NCBI RefSeq assembly: GCF_000308855.1 | Contig: NZ_BAGM01000093.1 | Location: 1 to 64,000 of the forward strand | Reading direction: 5' to 3' | DNA length: 64,000 nt | Origin: Nocardia veterana NBRC 100344 | GTDB taxonomy: Bacteria; Actinomycetota; Actinomycetes; Mycobacteriales; Mycobacteriaceae | Part shown: positions 9,544 to 18,766 of the stretch, piece by piece | Position numbering within the stretch: position 1 is the stretch's first letter | How the letters are laid out: each line of letters starts with the position of its first letter | Translations under genes and position numbers: made by a program | Notes under the pieces: model-generated | Told to the model about the DNA's origin: nothing | What the model saw: only the letters and a program-made list of their open reading frames with translations | Database searches by the model: none

Positions 9544-11028
9544 CTACGCCTGCTGTGCCTCTTCCTGGGCGTGCTGCGCCTGGGCGAGTTGCTGCGGGGT
9601 GTAGCGCAGGGTGAGCACGAGCAGGCCGATGACCACCGCGCCGATCGCGCAGATCAACAGCACGAAGGTATAGCCGCTGGAGAGGGCGGCGACTTCGTTC
9701 GGCGTCAGATTCGAGGTGCGGTCGGTGCGACCGCCCAGTGAGAGGGTGCGCGAGGCGGCCAACGGGGTCAGCAGGCCGACGGCGAACGGGGTGCCGAGGG
9801 TGAGGATCATCTGCCCGATCGCCGACAGCGGACCGACTTCGTTCACCGGCACGCCCACCAGCAGGCACAGCGGGCCGACGACGATCACGAAACCGATGGC
9901 CATGCCGACCACCGTGAGCAGAATCAGCAGTGTCGGCAGGTATTCCACCGTGCGATCGAGGGTCGAACCGAAGAACAAGGCGCCGGCCAGCACCGTCGCC
10001 GCGCCGGCGAGCAGCCAGCGCGGCCGGACCAGCAACGCCGCCTTGGACGCGACGCCGGTGCCGATTCCCGCACCGATCGTGAACGGAATCGAGGCCAGAC
10101 CGGCGACCAGCGGCGAATAGCCGACCACGTTCTGCAGGAACTGGGCCACGAAATAGGTCATGGCCCCCAGCACACCGGATCCGAGCAGCAGCGCGACGAA
10201 GGTGGTCGAGCGGTCCCGATCCCGGAACAGCGTCAGGGGCAGCAGCGGATTGACGGCGGTGCGCTCGGCGACGACGAACGCCACCAGCAGCAGCAACCCG
10301 GCGATCAACGCGCCGATGACGTAGGGACTGGTCCAGCCGAGGTCCGGCCCCTCGGTGGCGCCGAACACCACGCCGACGCAGCCCAGCGTGCCGAGGATCG
10401 CGCCGCGGACGTCGAGCGGCAGCCGGTGGTGGGTCGAATCGCGCAGCTGGAAGATCGCCCCCGCGATGATGAGCAGGCCGATCGGCACGTTGATCAGGAA
10501 GATCAACCGCCAGTTCCATTCGGCCAGGGCGCCGCCGACCACCAGGCCGCCGACCGAACCCACCCCCATCATGGAGCCGAAGATGGCAATGGCCTGGTTA
10601 CGGGCCGGGCCGGGCGCGAAGGTGCTGACCACCAGCGCCATCGCCACGGGTGCGGCGATCGCGGCACCGGTTCCCTGCAGCGCCCGCGCGGAGATCAGCA
10701 TGGCCTCGTTCTGGGCGAGCCCGCACAGCAGGGAGGCCAGCGTGAAGAACGAAACCCCGAGCAGCAGCATCTTTTTGCGACCGAACGAGTCACCGAGGCG
10801 GCCACCGAGCAGCATCAGGCCGCCGTAGGTGAGGCCGTAGGCGGTGACGGTCCACGCACTTCCGGAACTGGTCAGGCCCAGATGCCGCTGCAACGCCGGC
10901 AGCGCGAGGATGACGACCGTGCCGTCGAGCACGACCATCAATTGCAGGCCGGACAGGACCAGGATCGGCAGCCCGAAGGCCCGCTTCGTCACCGGATATT
11001 GCATCGTCGCAGCGGGGTTATCGAGCAC
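9544..11028 (-). CDS. DHA2-type MFS drug exporter (EfpA-like)
   Basis: This 494-residue inner-membrane protein has about 14 predicted transmembrane helices. The proton-antiporter signature GGRLGDSFGRKK lies between helices 2 and 3, and the early segment VLDGTVVILALPALQ is typical of the DHA2 family. Such proteins export drugs or lipids. It sits between cysG and proS, the place of the essential exporter efpA (Rv2846c) in M. tuberculosis, and the N-terminal half resembles EfpA. It starts at GTG 11028; an ATG eight codons later is an alternative. Confidence 0.88.
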   Translation of the reverse strand: MLDNPAATMQYPVTKRAFGLPILVLSGLQLMVVLDGTVVILALPALQRHLGLTSSGSAWTVTAYGLTYGGLMLLGGRLGDSFGRKKMLLLGVSFFTLASLLCGLAQNEAMLISARALQGTGAAIAAPVAMALVVSTFAPGPARNQAIAIFGSMMGVGSVGGLVVGGALAEWNWRLIFLINVPIGLLIIAGAIFQLRDSTHHRLPLDVRGAILGTLGCVGVVFGATEGPDLGWTSPYVIGALIAGLLLLVAFVVAERTAVNPLLPLTLFRDRDRSTTFVALLLGSGVLGAMTYFVAQFLQNVVGYSPLVAGLASIPFTIGAGIGTGVASKAALLVRPRWLLAGAATVLAGALFFGSTLDRTVEYLPTLLILLTVVGMAIGFVIVVGPLCLLVGVPVNEVGPLSAIGQMILTLGTPFAVGLLTPLAASRTLSLGGRTDRTSNLTPNEVAALSSGYTFVLLICAIGAVVIGLLVLTLRYTPQQLAQAQHAQEEAQQA

Positions 11029-11116
11029 AGTGACTCACTGTAACGGATATCGGAACCGGCCCACCCCACGCGCTCGCACCGGGTACCCCGGCCGGTCCGG
11101 GCACGCATCCGCGGCC

Positions 11117-12376
11117 CTATTCGGCCGGCTCGCCGGAATCCGGCGCGCCCGTGGTGAACCCGGCGGTCGGCCCGATGACGATGATGGCCGGTGGCCGGAT
11201 CCCTTCGGCGCGGACGCGTTCGGCGACGCTCGCCAGATCGGCGCGCAGGATTCGCTGTGTCCGCAGGCTGCCCTCCTGGACCACGGTGACCGGCGTATCG
11301 GGCGCCCGGCCACCCTCGACGAGGGCGGAGGCGAACTTCTCGATGCGTTCCACACCCATCAACAGCACCAGCGTGCCGCGCAGCCGGGCCAGGGCCGGCC
11401 AGTCGACCAGCGAGTCCGGGTGATCGGGCGGAATATGGCCGCTCACCACGACGAATTCGTGGGTGACCCCGCGATGGGTCACCGGAATACCCGCCAGGGC
11501 GGGCACCGAGATGGCCGAGGTGACGCCGGGTACCACCGTCACCGGCACCCCGGCATCCACGCAGGCCTCGAGTTCCTCGTAACCGCGGCCGAAAACGTAG
11601 GGATCGCCGCCCTTGAGCCGCACCACGAACTTCCCGGCCTTCGCGCCCTCGATCAGCGCGCTGTTGATCGCCTCCTGCGCCATCGCGCGGCCGTACGGGA
11701 TCTTCGCCGCGTCGACCACTTCCACATGGGGTCCGAGTTCGGCGAGCAGTTCCGGCGGCGCCAGCCGATCGGCCACGACCAGATCGGCGCGGGCCAGCAG
11801 CCGGCGACCGCGCACGGTGATCAGATCCGGATCCCCCGGTCCGCCGCCGACCAGCGCCACGCCGGGCGCCACCGGTTCGGAATCGTCGGTGACCACACCC
11901 GATTGCAGAGCCTCGAGCAACGCCGTGCGCACGGCCGCCGAGCGACGATGCCGGCCGCCGGCCAGGACGGCGAGCGTGAGCCCGTCGTAGCGGGCGCTGG
12001 CCGGGGTGACGGCGGTACCGAGCCGGGCGTTGTCGGCACGTACGCAGAAGATCCGCCGCCGAGTCGCCTCCTCGACCACCGCCGCGTTGGTCTCCGGTTC
12101 ATCGGTGCAGGCGATCGCGTACCAGGCGCCGTCCAGATCGCCGTCGGCATAGGCGCGCAGCGTGATGCGCAGTTGCCCGGAGGTCGCCATCGCCTCGACG
12201 GCGGGTGTGACGGTGCGGCTGATCACCTCGATGTCGGCGCCGGCGGAGATGAGCAGTCCGAGCCGCCGCTGGGCCACCGAGCCACCGCCGACGACCACGA
12301 CCCGGCGGCCGGCCAGATCGAGCCCGACCACGTAGTTCGGGTCACCGGATTGCTGGTCGTCTGTCGTATTCGGCAC
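11117..12376 (-). CDS. cysG: Bifunctional siroheme/corrin synthase CysG
   Basis: The N-terminal domain (about 1-160) has the nucleotide-binding GGGSVAQRR of precorrin-2 dehydrogenase/sirohydrochlorin ferrochelatase. The C-terminal domain (about 168-410) is uroporphyrinogen-III C-methyltransferase, with VALVGGGPGDPDLITVRG and RLKGGDPYVFGRGYEE. Together they convert uroporphyrinogen III to precorrin-2 and on to siroheme, and precorrin-2 also feeds cobalamin. The 419-residue length is normal for the actinobacterial fusion (Rv2847c). The GTG at 12376 is 8 nt after a TAGGCT -10-like box, a probable leaderless start. Confidence 0.94.
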   Translation of the reverse strand: MPNTTDDQQSGDPNYVVGLDLAGRRVVVVGGGSVAQRRLGLLISAGADIEVISRTVTPAVEAMATSGQLRITLRAYADGDLDGAWYAIACTDEPETNAAVVEEATRRRIFCVRADNARLGTAVTPASARYDGLTLAVLAGGRHRRSAAVRTALLEALQSGVVTDDSEPVAPGVALVGGGPGDPDLITVRGRRLLARADLVVADRLAPPELLAELGPHVEVVDAAKIPYGRAMAQEAINSALIEGAKAGKFVVRLKGGDPYVFGRGYEELEACVDAGVPVTVVPGVTSAISVPALAGIPVTHRGVTHEFVVVSGHIPPDHPDSLVDWPALARLRGTLVLLMGVERIEKFASALVEGGRAPDTPVTVVQEGSLRTQRILRADLASVAERVRAEGIRPPAIIVIGPTAGFTTGAPDSGEPAE

Positions 12377-12446
12377 AAGGTTTCAGCCTACGGCGTGGCG
12401 GGGCGCACGTCGCAATCACCCGCCTCGGCTGCGCCGTCGAGCCGGA

Positions 12447-13058
12447 TCAGGGCTGCCAGGTGATGCGGCCGCCCTGGAAATCCTGTGCCTTGCCGCCGTT
12501 GTAGTCGTATTCGTCGCTGGTCGGCAGGCCGTAGCGGCCGCGGTCGGCGTTGTTGCCCTTCCAGATTCCGAGGATCGAGCCCCAGACCGGATGTGCGCCC
12601 GTGCTCGCGGACCAGTAGACGGTGCCGCCGGGGAACAGGTTGTAGCGGGCGGTGCCGTCCCTACCGGCCGGGGCCTCGTCGGTCAGCGGAAACCCGAGCG
12701 GACTGTTCTCCCAGCCCAGCGATCCCCACTTGTCGCGAATCAGACCGCAGATGGCGTGCGCGTCGGTGCCGAGCGACCAGTAGATCGAGCAGCCGCGCTC
12801 GAAGACCTGGAATTTGCCGCCGTGGGCGTCGGATTCCGGTCCGATGGGATTGCCGAAGGTGGCGGCGCCACCGGCACGGTCGTATTCCTGCTCGATCGCC
12901 CCACCGACATCGAAGGCGCCGATCGGGCGGGCCGCCGCGACTCCGGCGCCGGTGCCGGCGAGCACCGCCAGCGTCGCGGCGACGGCGGCGGTGCGCAGGC
13001 CTCGGCGCACTCGCCCGGATTGTTCGCTTCTACCCTGTCTGCCACCTGACGAAGCCAA
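12447..13058 (-). CDS. Secreted LGFP-repeat protein
   Basis: The 203-residue product has an Arg-rich start, a hydrophobic signal sequence (TAAVAATLAVLAGTGAGVAA) ending near an Ala-X-Ala site, and three or four LGFP-type repeats (for example GWENSPLGFPLTDEAPAG and YGLPTSDEY). LGFP repeats are found in cell-envelope proteins of mycolic-acid bacteria and are thought to anchor proteins to the wall or mycomembrane. No catalytic domain is fused here. It lies 70 nt downstream of nothing in the same direction and is probably transcribed alone. Confidence 0.85.
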   Translation of the reverse strand: MASSGGRQGRSEQSGRVRRGLRTAAVAATLAVLAGTGAGVAAARPIGAFDVGGAIEQEYDRAGGAATFGNPIGPESDAHGGKFQVFERGCSIYWSLGTDAHAICGLIRDKWGSLGWENSPLGFPLTDEAPAGRDGTARYNLFPGGTVYWSASTGAHPVWGSILGIWKGNNADRGRYGLPTSDEYDYNGGKAQDFQGGRITWQP

Positions 13059-13203
13059 GAGAACTCCCTCTACCTGCGAAGTCGGGGCGGCGGCGGGTGC
13101 CGCCGCTCACTCATCCTGCAGGGAGTACACCGGCCCGGCAACGCCGGCCGTATCACAGTCGAGACTCATCTCACACCCGGCCGACCAGCGCGATTCGGGT
13201 ATT

Positions 13204-13644
13204 TCAGAGACGGCCGTTGATCCGCTCCGGGGTCACCCGCACGATCACCCGGTCGGCGTCGTGCACCGAGGCCGGATTGAATTCGGCATACGGGAGGCCG
13301 GTGTATTTGGCCGACAGCCGATCGGGCAGGGCCCGGTCGGGGTCGGGCGTGACGGTGGCGGTGCCGCGGATTTCCGCGTACACGTACGGGGTGTCCGGCG
13401 GATTGATCATGATCGTCACCCGCGGATCGCGCACGACATTCTTGTACTGCTGCCGCGAGACGGTCGTGGAGTACAACAGGTCGTTGCCCTCCCGCACGAG
13501 CCAGATGACGGTCAGATGCGGCTGCCCGTCGCGACCGATCGTCGCCAGCGTCGCGAAAACGTTTGTGTCGTCGAGAATCTTCTTCAGGTCTTCGGAGAGT
13601 TCTGCGCTCACCTCACGACCCAACCCATCGGCAGCCGGCGGCAT
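13204..13644 (-). CDS. PPOX-class flavin/F420-dependent oxidoreductase
   Basis: This 146-residue split-barrel protein reads FATLATIGRDGQPHLTVIWLVREGNDLLYSTT and then YAEIRGTATV, the pattern of pyridoxamine-oxidase-like proteins that use F420 or FMN. Actinobacteria have many paralogues, and the substrate cannot be told from sequence. The ATG at 13644 is used here; GTG 13611 is a credible alternative that removes 11 residues. The gene is divergent from the secreted hydrolase at 13685 with only 40 nt between them. Confidence 0.85.
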   Translation of the reverse strand: MPPAADGLGREVSAELSEDLKKILDDTNVFATLATIGRDGQPHLTVIWLVREGNDLLYSTTVSRQQYKNVVRDPRVTIMINPPDTPYVYAEIRGTATVTPDPDRALPDRLSAKYTGLPYAEFNPASVHDADRVIVRVTPERINGRL

Positions 13645-13672
13645 TCCCGATTCGGGGCGCCGTGCGCGGTCC

Positions 13673-13678
13673 TATTCT
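13673..13678 (+). promoter_or_regulatory. -10 box TATTCT for leaderless hydrolase gene
   Basis: TATTCT is followed by exactly 6 nt and then the ATG at 13685, with no ribosome-binding site in between. This is the same arrangement seen at several other starts in the window and supports a leaderless transcript. Confidence 0.6.
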
Positions 13679-13684
13679 GCGACC

Positions 13685-14650
13685 ATGCGACGCGCGCTGC
13701 AGATCCTGACCGTGGTGGTGGCGGTCGCGGTGGCCGCCGCGGTAGCCGCGACCTCGTATGCAGCCGATCCGTATCACGCCGCCGGCCCGGTCGAGGCCCG
13801 GTATCTGGAGACCGGTCCCTGGCAGGTCACCGAGCGGCACCGATTCGGCTGCTGCGACAGCACCGGCGCCGCCTACGACATCTGGTACCCGACCGATCTG
13901 GGTGAGCACGGCCCGCGGCATCCGATCGTCACCTGGGGCAACGGGACCGCCGCCGAGCCCCGCCAGTACGCGTATCTGCTGCGCCATCTGGCGTCCTGGG
14001 GATTCGTGGTGATCGCGACGGAGAATCGCAGAACCGGCTCGGGCATCGATATCGCCGGTGCCGCACGGTATCTCGTCGACCGGGCCGCCGATCCCGGCAG
14101 CATCTTCCACGATCGGCTCGACACCTCGGCGATCGGAGCGATGGGGCATTCGCAGGGCGCCATCGGTGCGCTCAACGCGATGATCGATTCGGGCGGGTTG
14201 ATCCGCACCGCGGTGCCGATCGAACTGCCCACCCAGTCCTTCTGCTCAACGGCGTTGAGCTGCACGGATACTCGCCGTTTGAGCTCCGGATCGGTGTTGT
14301 TCGTCAACGGTTCCGACGATGCGCTGATCTCCCCCTCGCAGGCGCGGTGGTCCTTGCCCGGATTGCAGTCCAACCAGGACTACTACGCCGCGACTCCGCC
14401 CTCGGTCACGAAGGCGTGGGGCACCCTGGTGGGACCCAATCACAACGACGTCCAGGGGCAGCCGGATTGCGACCGGGCATCGACGCCGTGCACCGACGGC
14501 GTGTACGGCTACCTCGGCTATCCGACGGCCTGGCTGGCCGCCCGCCTGTGGGGGTGCCCCGGCGCGGCGGCCGCGTTCGAACCGGGGACCGGTGAGTTCT
14601 ACGCTCCGAACCCGCACTGGGGCAACCAGATCGGCGCGAACGCGGCCTGA
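13685..14650 (+). CDS. Secreted alpha/beta hydrolase of the cutinase/chlorophyllase-like type
   Basis: The 321-residue product has a hydrophobic N-terminal signal (ILTVVVAVAVAAAVAATSYA) and an alpha/beta-hydrolase core. The nucleophile elbow is GHSQG, preceded by the oxyanion region IVTWGNGTAAEP. Several Cys residues (CC near the start of the mature part, CSTALSC, CDRASTPC) suggest disulfides, as expected for an exported enzyme. The likely role is hydrolysis of an ester or triglyceride outside the cell; the substrate is not known. It converges with the DoxX-like gene 17 nt downstream. Confidence 0.82.
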   Translation: MRRALQILTVVVAVAVAAAVAATSYAADPYHAAGPVEARYLETGPWQVTERHRFGCCDSTGAAYDIWYPTDLGEHGPRHPIVTWGNGTAAEPRQYAYLLRHLASWGFVVIATENRRTGSGIDIAGAARYLVDRAADPGSIFHDRLDTSAIGAMGHSQGAIGALNAMIDSGGLIRTAVPIELPTQSFCSTALSCTDTRRLSSGSVLFVNGSDDALISPSQARWSLPGLQSNQDYYAATPPSVTKAWGTLVGPNHNDVQGQPDCDRASTPCTDGVYGYLGYPTAWLAARLWGCPGAAAAFEPGTGEFYAPNPHWGNQIGANAA

Positions 14651-14666
14651 GCACACCGGCGTCCGA

Positions 14667-16028
14667 TCAGAACGCGGGCTGATCCTGGACCCAGTGGAAG
14701 CCGCGACTGCGCTGCGGGAAGGCCTCGGGATCCTGGCGCCGGAAGGTCACCGTCACCGGGTGGCCGTCCAGGTCTCCGGTGAACCGCAACCGGTCAGGTC
14801 CCTGCTGCTCGTAGCCGAGGCTCCCCGCGGTCGCGGAATGCCCGCCGGGCCCTTCCGCCGCCGGCAGCTCGACTCGACGCGCCTGGGTGTCGACCCGGGC
14901 CGGCACAGCCACCAGGGTGCCGTCCATCCGCTGGTAATGCATGACACCCGGGAGGTCGAACACCACGCGCTGCCACCGACCGGTGTCGGTCAGCAGCGGC
15001 GGCACCGGTTGCCCATCGCGGCTGAACTCCTCGACCTGCCAGATGCCGTAGAGCGGCGGATCCGCGCGCCCCGGCCCCTCGTCCCACATCCGCATGCCGG
15101 CGTGGACCAGGGCGACCGCCACCCACACCCCGATACCGACCTGCACCAGCGCGGCCGACCGGCGGGACCGGCGAGTGCGGAACGGATAGGGCGCGGTGGC
15201 GGCGCCGACCGCACGATCCAGGAGCAGCACATCGATCAATCGGCGTGCGTGCGGCGCCAGCAGCACCATCGAGATCAGCATCAGATGGCCGGACAGAATC
15301 TTGACCGGCACGTCGAAGGTCATGTTCAACACGAAGACCTGTGCCATCGAGATCAGGCTCAGCATCGCGCCGAGGGTCGCGGTGCGCGGGACGAACAGCA
15401 GGACGCCCGCCATGACTTCGGCGGCGCCGAGCAGCATCTCGTAGGGCGGGCTCATCCCGACCTGGCTCCACAGCACCGCCATCGGCGTCAGGTTGCCGAA
15501 CGGCTCCAGCAGAGTCGACAGCGCCGGTTCCGGCATCTGGTTGGGGATCAGCTTCGCGAAACCATAGTTGAGCATCTGTGCGGCGAGGCAGATCCGGAGG
15601 AAGACCAGGTACCAACCGGCCAGGCGCCGGTAGTCGGTGCGCCGCCGATCCAGTGCCGTCCAGAGCAGCGTGCCGGCCACGGCCACTACGAAGACGCAGA
15701 ACACCAGCACCCACAGGACGGTCTGATCGCCGCTGCCGTTGGGTCGCAAGACCGGATCGACGCCGAAGACCGTGTGCCCGACCCGGTCCAGCACCGGGCG
15801 CAGCGACCGCGGCTGCCACAGCACCGCGTCGGGGTCCAACCAGTCACCGAACCAGCCGGTGAACGCGAACACGATCTGCGGATAGGTCAGGCAGAACAGG
15901 CTGAAGTAGAGAAAGGTGAAGCGAAAGGCCACCCGAGTGAGCGGGTTCCAGCCCGCTGCGGGCGCCGGGCCGGGATCGTCCTCCACCCGCGGGGACTCGG
16001 TCTGTTCGACGGTCACACTCACACCCAC
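14667..16028 (-). CDS. DoxX-like multi-pass membrane protein with extracytoplasmic C-terminal domain
   Basis: This 453-residue protein has about six to seven hydrophobic helices in residues 30-320, including LRICLAAQMLNYGFAKLIPNQ and EVMAGVLLFVPRTATLGAML. This is the pattern of DoxX/HTTM-type membrane proteins. A soluble C-terminal part of about 130 residues after the last helix begins GIWQVEEFSRDGQPVPPLL and is probably beta-rich. DoxX proteins have been tied to quinone and redox biology, but this role is not demonstrated here. It starts at ATG 16028 and stands alone between convergent and divergent neighbours. Confidence 0.72.
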   Translation of the reverse strand: MGVSVTVEQTESPRVEDDPGPAPAAGWNPLTRVAFRFTFLYFSLFCLTYPQIVFAFTGWFGDWLDPDAVLWQPRSLRPVLDRVGHTVFGVDPVLRPNGSGDQTVLWVLVFCVFVVAVAGTLLWTALDRRRTDYRRLAGWYLVFLRICLAAQMLNYGFAKLIPNQMPEPALSTLLEPFGNLTPMAVLWSQVGMSPPYEMLLGAAEVMAGVLLFVPRTATLGAMLSLISMAQVFVLNMTFDVPVKILSGHLMLISMVLLAPHARRLIDVLLLDRAVGAATAPYPFRTRRSRRSAALVQVGIGVWVAVALVHAGMRMWDEGPGRADPPLYGIWQVEEFSRDGQPVPPLLTDTGRWQRVVFDLPGVMHYQRMDGTLVAVPARVDTQARRVELPAAEGPGGHSATAGSLGYEQQGPDRLRFTGDLDGHPVTVTFRRQDPEAFPQRSRGFHWVQDQPAF

Positions 16029-16380
16029 TCCTCTCCGCTGATGATCCGGCGCACCCGGCGCGGCGGCACTCGAGCGCCGGCGATGCGCGGACCGGTTCGA
16101 CGCTACGAGGGCGCGGGAGGAAAGTCCTCAGGGCGAGACCCGGATTCGCCGGTCCTCCTCGAGGCGTACGTGGGAGCACGACGATCGGGGTGTTCCCGGC
16201 GCACGGGGAGCAAACCGGATCCCGGTCACCGGTACGGCGGAAATTTCGGTCTCGATTCCTTCCCGCCGCCGACTAGAACGCGTTACATTTCATCCAGACG
16301 CCTCCGGCGCCGCGCCCGCTCTGCCATGACGCGCGTAAAGGGTTGGCGCACAGATATTTTCATTCAGCAGGAGGTCCGAC
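16029..16380. other. Divergent intergenic region
   Basis: About 350 nt lie between the DoxX-like gene and the phosphotransferase gene. The only structured element I see is the KstR-type palindrome at 16274-16287. The AGGAGG at about 16370 belongs to the downstream gene. No coding region is recognised. Confidence 0.5.
16274..16287. promoter_or_regulatory. KstR/TetR-type operator candidate
   Basis: TAGAACGCGTTACA fits the published KstR consensus TnnAACnnGTTnnA at every fixed position. It lies 94 nt before the phosphotransferase gene. KstR represses cholesterol and lipid catabolism genes in mycolic-acid actinobacteria. Related TetR proteins use similar sites, so the regulator is inferred. Confidence 0.5.
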
Positions 16381-17520
16381 ATGGCGGCCGAATCCGATTC
16401 CGACCCCGGGCAACGGCGGCAGCTGACCACCAGCGCTCGCGACCTGGACGATCTCGCCGAGCGGCTCACCCGATGGCTGACCGGGCGGCTCCCCGGTGCC
16501 ACGACTCCGGTCGTCTCCGGCCTGTCCCGCCCGCAAGCCGGCGGTATGTCCAGTTCCTCGGTGCTGTTCGATGCGCACTGGGAGCGCGACGGACGGACCG
16601 AGGGCGGCTCCTATGTGGCGCGCATGGCCCCCGAGGCGGGCTCGTTCCCCGTCTTCGAAACCTACGACCTCGACACCCAGTACGCCGTGATGGCGGGCGT
16701 CGCCGAACACAGCGACGTGCCGGTGCCGCGCCTGTGCTGGTTCGAATCCGACGAATCCGTCCTCGGCACACCGTTTTTCGTGATGGAGCGGATCGACGGC
16801 CGGATTCCGGAGGACAACCCGCCGTACGTCTTCGTCGGCTGGGTCTTCGACGCCACCCCCGAGGAGCGGATGCGGATCACCCGCGCCACCGTGGACGTGA
16901 TCGCGAAGGTCCATGCCATCCCGGACCCGGCGGCGAAATTCCCGGCTCTGGCGGCGGCGGGCACCTCGTCGCTGCGCGCACATTTCGACGCTCAGCGGCA
17001 CTGGTACCGGTGGGCGCTGGCCGACGACGGGTACCGAATCCCGTTGCTGGAACGCGCCTTCGATCGGCTCGAACAGCGGTGGCCCACCGAACCCGGCGCC
17101 GACGTCCTCAACTGGGGCGATGCGCGGCCGGGCAACATCATCTTCGACGAGTTCACGCCGGCCGCCGTCCTGGACTGGGAGATGGCCACGCTCGGACCGC
17201 GCGAACTCGACGTGGCGTGGCTGATCTTCATCCACCGTTTCTTCCAGGACATCGCGACCCGGTTCGATCAGCCCGGTCTCCCCGACTATCTGCGCCGCGG
17301 CGACGTGGTGGCGCAGTACGAGGAGGCGACCGGGTACCGGCTGCGCGACCTCGACTGGTATCTGGTCTACGCCGCGCTGCGCCACGGCATCGTGATGGCC
17401 CGCATCAAGCGGCGGATGATCCATTTCGGCGAGGACACCGATACCGAGGACCGCGACGACTACGTCATGCACCGAGCCGCCCTCGAGGCTCTGCTCGACG
17501 GCACCTACGAGTGGGATTGA
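16381..17520 (+). CDS. Aminoglycoside-phosphotransferase-fold kinase family protein
   Basis: The 379-residue protein has the APH fold. An N-lobe contains QAGGMSSSSVLFD, the catalytic loop is LNWGDARPGNIIFDE (the usual His-Gly-Asp is Trp-Gly-Asp here), and the metal-binding motif is VLDWEMATLG. Such proteins are common beside acyl-CoA dehydrogenases in actinobacteria and phosphorylate small molecules; the substrate is unknown. The start is well set by AGGAGG 6 nt before ATG 16381. It is followed after 8 nt by a CrtC-like gene, so the two form an operon behind a KstR-like box. A lipid or steroid substrate is inference. Confidence 0.82.
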   Translation: MAAESDSDPGQRRQLTTSARDLDDLAERLTRWLTGRLPGATTPVVSGLSRPQAGGMSSSSVLFDAHWERDGRTEGGSYVARMAPEAGSFPVFETYDLDTQYAVMAGVAEHSDVPVPRLCWFESDESVLGTPFFVMERIDGRIPEDNPPYVFVGWVFDATPEERMRITRATVDVIAKVHAIPDPAAKFPALAAAGTSSLRAHFDAQRHWYRWALADDGYRIPLLERAFDRLEQRWPTEPGADVLNWGDARPGNIIFDEFTPAAVLDWEMATLGPRELDVAWLIFIHRFFQDIATRFDQPGLPDYLRRGDVVAQYEEATGYRLRDLDWYLVYAALRHGIVMARIKRRMIHFGEDTDTEDRDDYVMHRAALEALLDGTYEWD

Positions 17521-17528
17521 GGAGATCG

Positions 17529-18656
17529 ATGGCAGACATCGACGGCCATCCGGCGAAGGCACCGGTTCCGCTGGACGAATATCCGGTGCACCAGACGCCG
17601 TTGTCGCTGGCGCGCGCGGCCACCACCGACCGCAATTTCTACGACCGCAGCTATTTCAACGCCCACGACCGCGCGGGCGGGACGATGCTGGTCACCGGCT
17701 TCGGTGTCTACCCGAATCTCGGGGTGGTGGATGCCTATGCGGCGGTGCGGCGCGGCGACGATCAGCGCACCGTGCGGTTCTCCGACGCGCTGGGCCCGCG
17801 CGATCTCGCCATGAGCGTCGGCGGGTACCGGATCGAGGTGGTCGAGCCACTACAGCGGGTGCGGGTGATCTGCGAACACGACGACCTGTCGTTCGACCTC
17901 ACCTGGGACGGTTCGTTTCCCGCCGTGCAGGAACAGCCGCATCTCATCCACACCGGCAGTCGCCCGATCATCGACGCCTCGCGGTTCGCCCAGGTCGGAT
18001 CGTGGTCGGGCACGCTGACCGTCGACGGCGCCGATATCACTGTCGACCCCGCGGTGTGGATGGGGACGCGGGATCGATCGTGGGGTATCCGGCCGGTCGG
18101 TGAGGCCGAGCCACCCGGGCGCGATGCGAGTGAACCGGCCGGCGGATTCTGGTGGCTCTACGCGCCGCTGCGCTTCGACGAGTTCGCCATCGTCGTCATC
18201 GTGCAGGAGAATCCGGACGGTTTCCGCACCCTCAACGATGCGGTCCGGGTCTGGCCGGACGGGCGGATCGAGCAGCTGGGCTGGCCGCGCATCCATATCG
18301 ACTACCGCTCCGGCACCAGGATTCCGGTGTCCGCCCGGCTCGACATGACCGCCGGTGACGGATCGCCGCTGACGGTGGAGGTGCGCACCCACACCTGCAT
18401 CCCGCTGCACATCGGCTGCGGATACGGCGGTGATCCGGACTGGCTGCACGGCCAGTGGAAGGGCCGGGATTGGGTCTCGACCACCGCGTACGACCTGACC
18501 GATCCGGCGGTGGCCGGGCGTATTCCGTGGGGTGTGATCGACCACGTCGGGCAGGCGCGCTGCGGTGACGCCGAGGGCTGGGGCCTGTTCGAGCACGGCA
18601 GCCTGGGTCGGCACGACCCGACCGGATTCGCCGATTGGACTTCCGTCGCGCCGTAG
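17529..18656 (+). CDS. CrtC/AttH-like beta-barrel protein (DUF7064/7065 type)
   Basis: The 375-residue product is beta-rich and Trp-rich (SYFNAHDRAGGTMLVTGFGVYPN; GTRDRSWGIRPVGE; GFWWLYAPLRFDEFAIVVIV). This resembles the double-barrel architecture of hydroxyneurosporene-synthase/AttH-like proteins. That fold handles hydrophobic lipids or carotenoid-like substrates. I cannot name a reaction. The ATG at 17529 has GGAG 5 nt upstream and follows the kinase-like gene by 8 nt. The C-terminal portion (EGWGLFEHGSLG) is typical of the family, so the gene looks complete. Confidence 0.68.
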   Translation: MADIDGHPAKAPVPLDEYPVHQTPLSLARAATTDRNFYDRSYFNAHDRAGGTMLVTGFGVYPNLGVVDAYAAVRRGDDQRTVRFSDALGPRDLAMSVGGYRIEVVEPLQRVRVICEHDDLSFDLTWDGSFPAVQEQPHLIHTGSRPIIDASRFAQVGSWSGTLTVDGADITVDPAVWMGTRDRSWGIRPVGEAEPPGRDASEPAGGFWWLYAPLRFDEFAIVVIVQENPDGFRTLNDAVRVWPDGRIEQLGWPRIHIDYRSGTRIPVSARLDMTAGDGSPLTVEVRTHTCIPLHIGCGYGGDPDWLHGQWKGRDWVSTTAYDLTDPAVAGRIPWGVIDHVGQARCGDAEGWGLFEHGSLGRHDPTGFADWTSVAP

Positions 18657-18766
18657 CGCGGCACCCGCCCGCGTGCCGTCGGCGATGTGAGCTGTGTCTC
18701 AGGTACCCTGCGACGGATCGACGCCGGGCCGTCGGGCCCGGGACGGCACAGCGAGAGGCAGGCACG

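Noticed and set aside
14592..17528. Very long + strand open frame upstream of the CrtC-like gene
   Set aside because: Only its end (from 17529) is a real protein. The rest is antisense to the DoxX-like gene and out of frame with the phosphotransferase gene.
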